Source of the DNA: Loripinus fragilis
Lineage: Eukaryota > Mollusca > Bivalvia > Lucinida > Lucinidae
DNA length: 64,000 nt
Assembly (NCBI GenBank): GCA_964019695.1
Contig: CAXHUL010000525.1
Location: 377,001-441,000, forward strand
Reading direction: 5' to 3'
Each line of letters begins with the position of its first letter. The stretch's first letter is position 1. Below, in pieces: positions 26,101 through 38,429 of the stretch. The translations under genes were made by a program, and so were the position numbers. The notes beneath the pieces were generated by a model. The model had not been told where the DNA came from. It did no database searches and was given only the letters and a program-made list of their open reading frames with translations.

Positions 26101-29100
26101 TTTGAGCCACTTGTAGCCGAAGGAATTTTGCGCAAATGACTGAGAGGTGCTCCTGGGCACTGCTCATCACTTTGCAATAGGTTCCGGGGCTTTTCGCGAA
26201 GGTTGCGTTTTCTCAAACTTTGAGGGCATTAGTGGGTGGGGTGTGAAAACCTCCGAATGCATGGTTCTCAGCTCCTGCTGTGGGCAGCAAGCCAATTTTT
26301 TTTCCAAAATGTTGACCTATAAAAGAGCTTACTCGGGTGTGAAAATTATCATTGTGCGCGCGCCCCGGACCGCAATTATGATATTTCCTGTTTTCCCATA
26401 GGGCCCAAGGCAAATGGGGATAGCGGTTGTACGCGCTTTCTAAGGCTCTGATCGCTTTTAGATTTTGCACGCGGATAGGGCCAACAGAGGCGCAGGTATT
26501 GCCATGCGCACCCGCCCGCAACAATGTTTCGATACCGAGTTATCGGGGTGTGGAAGTCCGCCGCCCCGAAGCTTTACGCGCTTCCGTCTCGCGAACTACT
26601 ATTTTCATCATGCCCACACGGGCATCAGTTTGTAGTACGGGAGGCCGTCTACAAATGGTAAAAATTTCAAAGCCTTCCGTCGGGAAATTAAAAAGTTATG
26701 AGCATTAGAAGATCTTCCCATTAGGCCCCATTAGGCCACAGTAGCCGACCGGGCCTAAAACTTGCGCGGGTCACTTTCACGGACGGGCTCGAAACTGGTG
26801 CCAGAAGTTAGCCCCCGACCAGTGCTTCATTGTGAGGCATTGCGTAAAATTTTCCGTCCCCCGAGTGCCGAGCAATAGCCCCTGAAAGGGCTTTCGGCAC
26901 AATTTTCACGCCCTTATTTGAGCCACTTGTAGCCGAAGGAATTTTGCGCAAATGACTGAGAGGTGCTCCTGGGCACTGCTCATCACTTTGCAATAGGTTC
27001 CGGGGCTTTTCGCGAAGGTCGCGTTTTCTCAAACTTTGAGGGCATTAGTGGGTGGGGTGTGAAAACCTCCGAATGCATGGTTCTCAGCTCCTGCTGTGGG
27101 CAGCAAGCCAATTTTTTTTCCAAAATGTTGACCTATAAAAGATCTTACTCGGGTGTGAAAATTATCATTGTGCGCGCGCGCCCCGGACCGCAATTATGAT
27201 ATTTCCTGTTTTCCCATAGGGCCCAAGGCAAATGGGGATAGCGGTTGCACGCGCTTTCTAAGGCTCTGATCGCTTTTTGATTTTGCACGCGGATAGGGCC
27301 AACAGAGGCGCAGGTATTGCCATGCGCACCCGCCCGCAACAATGTTTCGATACCGAGTTATCGGGGTGTGGAAGTCCGCCGCCCCGAAGCTTTACGCGCT
27401 TCCGTCTCGCGAACTACTATTTTCATCATGCCCACACGGGCATCAGTTTGTAGTACGGGAGGCCGTCTACAAATGGTGAAAATTTCAAAGCCTTCCGTCG
27501 GGAAATTAAAAAGTTATGAGCATTAGAAGATCTTCCCATTAGGCCCCATTAGGCCACAGTAGCCGACCGGGCCTAAAACTTGCGCGGGTCACTTTCACGG
27601 ACGGGCTCGAAACTGGTGCCAGAAGTTAGCCCCCGACCAGTGCTTCATTGTGAGGCATTGCCTAAAATTTTCCGTCCCCCGAGTGCCGAGCAATAGCCCC
27701 TGAAAGGGCTTTCGGCACAATTTTCACGCCCTTATTTGAGCCACTTGTAGCCGAAGGAATTTTGCGCAAATGACTGAGAGGTGCTCCTGGGCACTGCTCA
27801 TCACTTTGCAATAGGTTCCGGGGCTTTTCGCGAAGGTCGCGTTTTCTCAAACTTTGAGGGCATTAGTGGGTGGGGTGTGAAAACCTCCGAATGCATGGTT
27901 CTCAGCTCCTGCTGTGGGCAGCAAGCCAATTTTTTTTCCAAAATGTTGACCTATAAAAGAGCTTACTCGGGTGTGAAAATTATCATTGTGCGCGCGCGCC
28001 CCGGACCGCAATTATGATATTTCCTGTTTTCCCATAGGGCCCAAGGCAAATGGGGATAGCGGTTGTACGCGCTTTCTAAGGCTCTGATCGCTTTTAGATT
28101 TTGCACGCGGATAGGGCCAACAGAGGCGCAGGTATTGCCATGCGCACCCGCCCGCAACAATGTTTCGATACCGAGTTATCGGGGTGTGGAAGTCCGCCGC
28201 CCCGAAGCTTTACGCGCTTCCGTCTCGCGAACTACTATTTTCATCATGCCCACACGGGCATCAGTTTGTAGTACGGGAGGCCGTCTACAAATGGTGAAAA
28301 TTTCAAAGCCTTCCGTCGGGAAATTAAAAAGTTATGAGCATTAGAAGATCTTCCCATTAGGCCCCATTAGGCCACAGTAGCCGACCGGGCCTAAAACTTG
28401 CGCGGGTCACTTTCACGGACGGGCTCGAAACTGGTGCCAGAAGTTAGCCCCCGACCAGTGCTTCATTGTGAGGCATTGCCTAAAATTTTCCGTCCCCCGA
28501 GTGCCGAGCAATAGCCCCTGAAAGGGCTTTCGGCACAATTTTCACGCCCTTATTTGAGCCACTTGTAGCCGAAGGAATTTTGCGCAAATGACTGAGAGGT
28601 GCTCCTGGGCACTGCTCATCACTTTGCAATAGGTTCCGGGGCTTTTCGCGAAGGTCGCGTTTTCTCAAACTTTGAGGGCATTAGTGGGTGGGGTGTGAAA
28701 ACCTCCGAATGCATGGTTCTCAGCTCCTGCTGTGGGCAGCAAGCCAATTTTTTTTCCAAAATGTTGACCTATAAAAGAGCTTACTGGGGTGTGAAAATTA
28801 TCATTGTGCGCGCGCGCCCCGGACCGCAATTATGATATTTCCTGTTTTCCCATAGGGCCCAAGGCAAATGGGGATAGCGGTTGTACGCGCTTTCTAAGGC
28901 TCTGATCGCTTTTAGATTTAGCACGCGGATAGGGCCAACAGAGGCGCAGGTATTGCCATGCGCACCCGCCCGCAACAATGTTTCGATACCGAGTTATCGG
29001 GGTGTGGAAGTCCGCCGCCCCGAAGGTTTACGCGCTTCCGTCTCGCGAACTACTATTTTCATCATGCCCACACGGGCATCAGTTTGTAGTACGGGAGGCC

Positions 29101-29172
29101 GTCTACAAATGGTGAAAATTTCAAAGCCTTCCGTCAGGAAATTAAAAAGTTATGAGCATTAGAAGATCTTCC
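20181..29172 (+). repeat. 11-monomer block, right copy (~8.99 kb)
   Basis: This is the right copy of the preceding block. I count only about a dozen differences between the copies, for example 20952, 22501, 23930, 24367 and 25738 private to this copy, and 15320, 16389 and 18402 private to the left one. The last shared marker is at about 28.49 kb. Beyond it monomer 36 has five private changes (28786, 28920, 29026, 29136, 29206) that the matching part of the left copy lacks. The right end is therefore certain only to about 28.5 kb and is placed at 29.17 kb from the period. Confidence 0.8.
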
Positions 29173-32100
29173 CATTAGGCCCCATTAGGCCACAGTAGCC
29201 GACCGTGCCTAAAACTTGCGCGGGTCACTTTCACGGACGGGCTCGAAACTGGTGCCAGAAGTTAGCCCCCGACCAGTGCTTCATTGTGAGGCATTGCGTA
29301 AAATTTTCCGTCCCCCGAGTGCCGAGCAATAGCCCCTGAAAGGGCTTTCGGCACAATTTTCACGCCCTTATTTGAGCCACTTGTAGCCGAAGGAATTTTG
29401 CGCAAATGACTGAGAGGTGCTCCTGGGCACTGCTCATCACTTTGCAATAGGTTCCGGGGCTTTTCGCGAAGGTCGCGTTTTCTCAAACTTTGAGGGCATA
29501 AGTGGGTGGGGTGTGAAAACCTCCGAATGCATGGTTCTCAGCTCCTGCTGTGGGCAGCAAGCCAATTTTTTTTCCAAAATGTTGACCTATAAAAGAGCTT
29601 ACTCGGGTGTGAAAATTATCATTGTGCGCGCGCGCCCCGGACCGCAATTATGATATTTCCTGTTTTCCCTTAGGGCCCAAGGCAAATGGGGATAGCGGTT
29701 GTACGCGCTTTCTAAGGCTCTGATCGCTTTTAGATTTTGCACGCGGATAGGGCCAACAGAGGCGCAGGTATTGCCATGCGCACCCGCCCGCAACAATGTT
29801 TCGATACCGAGTTATCGGGGTGTGGAAGTCCGCCGCCCCGAAGCTTTACGCGCTTCCGTCTCGCGAACTACTATTTTCATCATGCCCACACGGGCATCAG
29901 TTTGTAGTACGGGAGGCCGTCTACAAATGGTGAAAATTTCAAAGTCTTCCGTCGGGAAATTAAAAAGTTATGAGCATTAGAAGATCTTCCCATTAGGCCC
30001 CATTAGGCCACAGTAGCCGACCGGGCCTAAAACTTGCGCGGGTCACTTTCACGGACGGGCTCGAAACTGGTGCCAGAAGTTAGCCCCCGACCAGTGCTTC
30101 ATTGTGAGGCATTGCGTAAAATTTTCCGTCCCCCGAGTGCCGAGCAATAGCCCCTGAAAGGGCTTTCGGCACAATTTTCACGCCCTTATTTGAGCCACTT
30201 GTAGCCGAAGGAATTTTGCGCAAATGACTGAGAGGTGCTCCTGGGCACTGCTCATCACTTTGCAATAGGTTCCGGGGCTTTTCGCGAAGGTCGCGTTTTC
30301 TCAAACTTTGAGGGCATTAGTGGGTGGGGTCTGAAAACCTCCGAATGCATGGTTCTCAGCTCCTGCTGTGGGCAGCAAGCCAATTTTTTTTCCAAAATGT
30401 TGACCTATAAAAGAGCTTACTCGGGTGTGAAAATTATCATTGTGCGCGCGCGCCCCGGACCGCAATTATGATATTTCCTGTTTTCCCATAGGGCCCAAGG
30501 CAAATGGGGATAGCGGTTGTACGCGCTTTCTAAGGCTCTGATCGCTTTTAGATTTTGCACGCGGATAGGGCCAACAGAGGCGCAGGTATTGCCATGCGCA
30601 CCCGCCCGCAACAATGTTTCGATACCGAGTTATCGGGGTGTGGAAGTCCACCGCCCCGAAGCTTTACGCGCTTCCGTCTCGCGAACTACTATTTTCATCA
30701 TGCCCACACGGGCATCAGTTTGTAGTACGGGAGGCCGTCTACAAATGGTGAAAATTTCAAAGCCTTCCGTCGGGAAATTAAAAAGTTATGAGCATTAGAA
30801 GATCTTCCCATTAGGCCCCATAAGGCCACAGTAGCCGACCGGGCCTAAAACTTGCGCGGGTTACTTTCACGGACGGGCTCAAAACTGGTGCCAGAAGTTA
30901 GCCCCCGACCAGTGCTTCATTGTGAGGCATTGCGTAAAATTTTCCGTCCCCCGAGTGCCGAGCAATAGCCCCTGAAAGGGCTTTCGGCACAATTTTCACG
31001 CCCTTATTTGAGCCACTTGTAGCCGAAGGAATTTTGTGCAAATGACTGAGAGGTGCTTCTGGGCACTGCTCATCACTTTGCAATAGGTTCCGGGGCTTTT
31101 CGCGAAGGTCGCGTTTTCTCAAACTTTGAGGGCATTAGTGGGTGGGGTGTGAAAACCTCCGAATGCATGGTTCTCAGCTCCTGCTGTGGGCAGCAAGCCA
31201 ATTTTTTTTCCAAAATGTTGACCTATAAAAGAGCTTACTCGGGTGTGAAAATTATCATTGTGCGCGCGCGCCCCGGACCGCAATTATGATATTTCCTGTT
31301 TTCCCATAGGGCCCAAGGCAAATGGGGATAGCGGTTGTACGCGCTTTCTAAGGCTCTGATCGCTTTTAGATTTTGCACGCGGATAGGGCCAACAGAGGCG
31401 CAGGTATTGCCATGCGCACCCGCCCGCAACAATGTTTCGATACCGAGTTATCGGGGTGTGGAAGTCCGCCGCCCCGAAGCTTTACGCGCTTCCGTCTCGC
31501 GAACTACTATTTTCATCATGCCCACACGGGCATCAGTTTGTAGTACGGGAGGCCGTCTACAAATGGTGAAAATTTCAAAGCCTTCCGTCGGGAAATTAAA
31601 AAGTTATGAGCATTAGAAGATCTTCCCATTAGGCCCCATTAGGCCACAGTAGCCGACCGGGCCTAAAACTTGCGCGGGTCACTTTCACGGACGGGCTCGA
31701 AACTGGTGCCAGAAGTTAGCCCCCGACCAGTGCTTCATTGTGAGGCATTGCGTAAAATTTTCCGTCCCCCGAGTGCCGAGCAATAGCCCCTGAAAGGGCT
31801 TTCGGCACAATTTTCACGCCCTTATTTGAGCCACTTGTAGCCGAAGGAATTTTGCGCAAATGACTGAGAGGTGCTCCTGGGCACTGCTCATCACTTTGCA
31901 ATAGGTTCCGGGGCTTTTCGCGAAGGTCGCGTTTTCTCAAACTTTGAGGGCATTAGTGGGTGGGGTGTGAAAACCTCCGAATGCATGGTTCTCAGCTCCT
32001 GCTGTGGGCAGCAAGCCAATTTTTTTCCAAAATGTTGACCTATAAAAGAGCTTACTCGGGTGTGAAAATTATCATTGTGCGCGCGCGCCCCGGACCGCAA

Positions 32101-35100
32101 TTATGATATTTCCTGTTTTCCCATAGGGCCCAAGGCAAATGGGGATAGCGGTTGTACGCGCTTTCTAAGGCTCTGATCGCTTTTAGATTTTGCACGCGGA
32201 TAGGGCCAACAGAGGCGCAGGTATTGCCATGCGCACCCGCCCGCAACAATGTTTCGATACCGAGTTATCGGGGTGTGGAAGTCCGCCGCCCCGAAGCTTT
32301 ACGCGCTTCCGTCTCGCGAACTACTATTTTCATCATGCCCACACGGGCATCAGTTTGTAGTACGGGAGGCCGTCTACAAATGGTGAAAATTTCAAAGCCT
32401 TCCGTCGGGAAATTAAAAAGTTATGAGCATTAGAAGATCTTCCCATTAGGCCCCATTAGGCCACAGTAGCCGACCTTGCCTAAAACTTGCGCGGGTCACT
32501 TTCACGGACGGGCTCGAAACTGGTGCCAGAAGTTAGCCCCCGACCAGTGCTTCATTGTGAGGCATTGCGTAAAATTTTCCGTCCCCCGAGTGCCGAGCAA
32601 TAGCCCCTGAAAGGGCTTTCGGCACAATTTTCACGCCCTTATTTGAGCCACTTGTAGCCGAAGGAATTTTGCGCAAATGACTGAGAGGTGCTCCTGGGAA
32701 CTGCTCATCACTTTGCAATAGGTTCCGGGGCTTTTCGCGAAGGTCGCGTTTTCTCAAACTTTGAGGGCATTAGTGGGTGGGGTGTGAAAACCTCCGAATG
32801 CATGGTTCTCAGCTCCTGCTGTGGGCAGCAAGCCAATTTTTTTTCCAAAATGTTGACCTATAAAAGAGCTTACTCGGGTGTGAAAATTATCATTGTGCGC
32901 GCGCGCCCCGGACCGCAATTATGATATTTCCTGTTTTCCCATAGGGCCCAAGGCAAATGGGGATAGCGGTTGTACGCGCTTTCTAAGGCTCTGATCGCTT
33001 TTAGATTTTGCACGCGGATAGGGCCAACAGAGGCGCAGGTATTGCCATGCGCACCCGCCCGCAACAATGTTTCGATACCGAGTAATCGGGGTGTGGAAGT
33101 CCGCCGCCCCGAAGCTTTACGCGCTTCCGTCTCGCGAACTACTATTTTCATCATGCCCACAGGGGCATCAGTTTGTAGTACGGGAGGCCGTCTACAAATG
33201 GTGAAAATTTCAAAGCCTTCCGTCGGGAAATTAAAAAGTTATGAGCATTAGAAGATCTTCCCATTAGGCCCCATTAGGCCACAGTAGCCGACTGGGCCTA
33301 AAACTTGCGCGGGTCACTTTCACGGACGGGCTCGAAACTGGTGCCAGAAGTTAGCCCCCGACCAGTGCTTCATTGTGAGGCATTGCGTAAAATTTTCCGT
33401 CCCCCGAGTGCCGAGCAATAGCCCCTGAAAGGGCTTTCGGCACAATTTTCACGCCCTTATTTGAGCCACTTGTAGCCGAAGGAATTTTGCGCAAATGACT
33501 GAGAGGTGCTCCTGGGCACTGCTCATCACTTTGCAATAGGTTCCGGGGCTTTTCGCGAAGGTCGCGTTTTCTCAAACTTTGAGGGCATTAGTGGGTGGGG
33601 TGTGAAAACCTACGAATGCATGGTTCTCAGCTCCTGCTGTGGGCAGCAAGCCAATTTTTTTTCCAAAATGTTGACCTATAAAAGAGCTTACTCGGGTGTG
33701 AAAATTATCATTGTGCGCGCGCGCCCCGGACCGCAATTATGATATTTCCTGTTTTCCCATAGGGCCCAAGGCAAATGGGGATAGCGGTTGTACGCGCTTT
33801 CTAAGGCTCTGATCGCTTTTAGATTTTGCACGCGGATAGGGCCAACAGAGGCGCAGGTATTGCCATGCGCACCCGCCCGCAACAATGTTTCGATACCGAG
33901 TTATCGGGGTGTGGAAGTCCGCCGCCCCGAAGCTTTACGCGCTTCCGTCTCGCGAACTACTATTTTCATCATGCCCACACGGGCATCAGTTTGTAGTACG
34001 GGAGGCCGTCTACAAATGGTGAAAATTTCAAAGCCTTCCGTCGGGAAATTAAAAAGTTATGAGCATTAGAAGATCTTCCCATTAGGCCCCATTAGGCCAC
34101 AGTAGCCGACCGGGCCTAAAACTTGCGCGGGTCACTTTCACGGACGGGCTCGAAACTGGTGCCAGAAGTTAGCCCCCAACCAGTGCTTCATTGTGAGGCA
34201 TTGCATAAAATTTTCCGTCCCCCGAGTGCCGAGCAATAGCCCCTGAAAGGGCTTTCGGCACAATTTTCACGCCCTTATTTGAGCCACTTGTAGCCGAAGG
34301 AATTTTGCGCAAATGACTGAGAGGTGCTCCTGGGCACTGCTCATCACTTTGCAATAGGTTCCGGGGCTTTTCGCGAAGGTCGCGTTTTCTCAAACTTTGA
34401 GGGCATTAGTGGGTGGGGTGTGAAAACCTCCGAATGCATGGTTCTCAGCTCCTGCTGTGGGCAGCAAGCCAATTTTTTTTCAAAAATGTTGACCTATAAA
34501 AGAGCTTACTCGGGTGTGAAAATTATCATTGTGCGCGCGCGCCCCGGACCGCAATTATGATATTTCCTGTTTTCCCATAGGGCCCAAGGCAAATGGGGAT
34601 AGCGGTTGTACGCGCTTTCTAAGGCTCTGATCGCTTTTAGATTTTGCACGCGGATAGGGCCAACAGAGGCGCAGGTATTGCCATGCGCACCCGCCCGCAA
34701 CAATGTTTCGATACCGAGTTATCGGGGTGTGGAAGTCCGCCGCCCCGAAGCTTTACGCGCTTCCGTCTCGCGAACTACTATTTTCATCATGCCCACACGG
34801 GCATCAGTTTGTAGTACGGGAGGCCGTCTACAAATGGTGAAAATTTCAAAGCCTTCCGTCGGGAAATTAAAAAGTTATGAGCATTAGAAGATCTTCCCAT
34901 TAGGCCCCATTAGGCCACAGTAGCCGACCGGGCCTAAAACTTGCGCGGGTCACTTTCACAGACGGGCTCGAAACTGGTGCCAGAAGTTAGCCCCCGACCA
35001 GTGCTTCATTGTGAGGCATTGCGTAAAATTTTCCGTCCCCCGAGTGCCGAGCAATAGCCCCTGAAAGGGCTTTCGGCACAATTTTCACGCCCTTATTTGA

Positions 35101-37613
35101 GCCACTTGTAGCCGAACGAATTTTGCGCAAATGACTGAGAGGTGCTACTGGGCACTGCTCATCACTTTGCAATAGGTTCCGGGGCTTTTCGCGAAGGTCG
35201 CGTTTTCTCAAACTTTGAGGGCATTAGTGGGTGGGGTGTGAAAACCTCCGAATGCATGGTTCTCAGCTCCTGCTGTGGGCAGCAAGCCAATTTTTTTTCC
35301 AAAATGTTGACCTATAAAAGAGCTTACTCGGGTGTGAAAATTATCATTGTGCGCGCGCGCCCCGGACCGCAATTATGATATTTCCTGTTTTCCCATAGGG
35401 CCCAAGGCAAATGGGGATAGCGGTTGTACGCGCTTTCTAAGGCTCTGATCGCTTTTAGATTTTGCACGCGGATAGGGCCAACAGAGGCGCAGGTATTGCC
35501 ATGCGCACCCGCCTGCAACAATGTTTCGATACCGAGTTATCGGGGTGTGGAAGTCCGCCGCCCCGAAGCTTTACGCGCTTCCGTCTCGCGAACTACTATT
35601 TTCATCATGCCCACACGGGCATCAGTTTGTAGTACGGGAGGCCGTCTACAAATGGTGAAAATTTCAAAGCGTTCCGTCGGGAAATTAAAAAGTTATGAGC
35701 ATTAGAAGATCTTCCCATTAGGCCCCATTAGGCCACAGTAGCCGACCGGGCCTAAAACTTGCGCGGGTCACTTTCACGGACGGGCTCGAAACTGGTGCCA
35801 GAAGTTAGCCCCCGACCAGTGCTTCATTGTGAGGCATTGCGTAAAATTTTCTGTCCCCCGAGTGCCGAGCAATAGCCCCTGAAAGGGCTTTCGGCACAAT
35901 TTTCACGCCCTTATTTGAGCCACTTGTAGCCGAAGGAATTTTGAGCAAATGACTGAGAGGTGCTCCTGGGCACTGCTCATCACTTTGCAATAGGTTCCGG
36001 GGCTTTTCGCGAAGGTCGCGTTTTCTCAAACTTTGAGGGCATTAGTGGGTGGGGTGTGAAAACCTCCGAATGCATGGTTCTCAGCTCCTGCTGTGGGCAG
36101 CAAGCCAATTTTTTTTCCAAAATGTTGACCTATAAAAGAGCTTACTCGGGTGTGAAAATTATCATTGTGCACGCGCGCCCCGGACCGCAATTATGATATT
36201 TCCTGTTTTCCCATAGGGCCCAAGGCAAATGGGGATAGCGGTTGTACGCGCTTTCTAAGGCTCTGATCGCTTTTAGATTTTGCACGCGGATAGGGCCAAC
36301 AGAGGCGCAGGTATTGCCATGCGCACCCGCCCGCAACAATGTTTCGATACCGAGTTATCGGGGTGTGGAAGTCCGCCGCCCCGAAGCTTTACGCGCTTCC
36401 GTCTCGCGAACTACTATTTTCATCATGCCCACACGGGCATCAGTTTGTAGTACGGGAGGCCGTCTACAAATGGTGAAAATTTCAAAGCCTTCCGTCGGGA
36501 AATTAAAAAGTTATGAGCATTAGAAGATCTTCCCATTAGGCCCCATTAGGCCACAGTAGCCGACCGGGCCTAAAACTTGCGCGGGTCACTTTCACGGACG
36601 GGCTCGAAACTGGTGCCAGAAGTTAGCCCCCGACCAGTGCTTCATTGTGAGGCATTGCGTAAAATTTTCCGTCCCCCGAGTGCCGAGCAATAGCCCCTGA
36701 AAGGGCTTTCGGCACAATTTTCACGCCCTTATTTGAGCCACTTGTAGCCGAAGGAATTTTGCGCAAATGACTGAGAGGTGCTCCTGGGCACTGCTCATCA
36801 CTTTGCAATAGGTTCCGGGGCTTTTCGCGAAGGTCGCGTTTTCTCAAACTTTGAGGGCATTAGTGGGTGGGGTGTGAAAACCTCCGAATGCATGGTTCTC
36901 AGCTCCTGCTGTGGGCAGCAAGCCAATTTTTTTTCCAAAATGTTGACCTATAAAAGAGCTTACTCGGGTGTGAAAATTATCATTGTGCGCGCGCGCCCCG
37001 GACCGCAATTATGATATTTCCTGTTTTCCCATAGGGCCCTAGGCAAATGGGGATAGCGGTTGTACGCGCTTTCTAAGGCTCTGATCGCTTTTAGATTTTG
37101 CACGCGGATAGGGCCAACAGAGGCGCAGGTATTGCCATGCGCACCCGCCCGCAACAATGTTTCGATACCGAGTTATCGGGGTGTGGAAGTCCGCCGCCCC
37201 GAAGCTTTACGCGCTTCCATCTCGCGAACTACTATTTTCATCATGCCCACACGGGCATCAGTTTGTAGTACGGGAGGCCGTCTACAAATGGTGAAAATTT
37301 CAAAGCCTTCCGTCGGGAAATTAAAAAGTAATGAGCATTAGAAGATCTTCCCATTAGGCCCCATTAGGCCACAGTAGCCGACCGGGCCTAAAACTTGCGC
37401 GGGTCACTTTCACGGACGGGCTCGAAACTGGTGCCAGAAGTTAGCCCCCGACCAGTGCTTCATTGTGAGGCATTGCGTAAAATTTTCCGTCCCCCGAGTG
37501 CCGAGCAATAGCCCCTGAAAGGGCTTTCGGCACAATTTTCACGCCCTTATTTGAGCCACTTGTAGCCGAAGGAATTTTGCGCAAATGACTGAGAGGTGCT
37601 CCTGGGCACTGCT

Positions 37614-38429
37614 CATCACTTTGCAATAGGTTCCGGGGCTTTTCGCGAAGGTCGCGTTTTCTCAAACTTTGAGGGCATTAGTGGGTGGTGTGAAAACCTC
37701 CGAATGCATGGTTCTCAGCTCCTGCTGTGGGCAGCAAGCCAATTTTTTTTCCAAAATGTTGACCTATAAAAGAGCTTACTCGGGTGTGAAAATTATCATT
37801 GTGCGCGCGCGCCCCGGACCGCAATTATGATATTTCCTGTTTTCCCATAGGGCCCAAGGCAAATGGGGATAGCGGTTGTACGCGCTTTCTAAGGCTCTGA
37901 TCGCTTTTAGATTTTGCACGCGGATAGGGCCAACAGAGGCGCAGGTATTGCCATGCGCACCCGCCCGCAACAATGTTTCGATACCGAGTTATCGGGGTGT
38001 GGAAGTCCGCCGCCCCGAAGATTTACGCGCTTCCGTCTCGCGAACTACTATTTTCATCATGCCCACACGGGCATCAGTTTGTAGTACGGGAGGCCGTCTA
38101 CAAATGGTGAAAATTTCAAAGCTTTCCGTCGGGAAATTAAAAAGTTATGAGCATTAGAAGATCTTCCCATTAGGCCCCATTAGGCCACAGTAGCGGACCG
38201 GGCCTAAAACTTTCGCGGGTCACTTTCACGGACGGGCTCGAAACTGGTGCCAGAAGTTAGCCCCCGACCAGTGCTTCATTGTGAGGCATTGCGTAAAATT
38301 TTCCGTCCCCCGAGTGCCGAGCAATAGCCCCTGAAAGGGCTTTCGGCACAATTTTCACGCCCTTATTTGAGCCACTTGTAGCCGAAGGAATTTTGCGCAA
38401 ATGACTGAGAGGTGCTCCTGGGCACTGCT
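37614..38429 (+). repeat. Monomer 47, 816 bp
   Basis: GTGGGTGGTGTG near 37681-37692 lacks two Gs of the usual GTGGGTGGGGTGTG. Further private changes are GAAGATTTACG, AAAGCTTTCC, TAGCGGACC and ACTTTCGCG. It is a fairly diverged copy with no close relative in the window. Confidence 0.8.
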
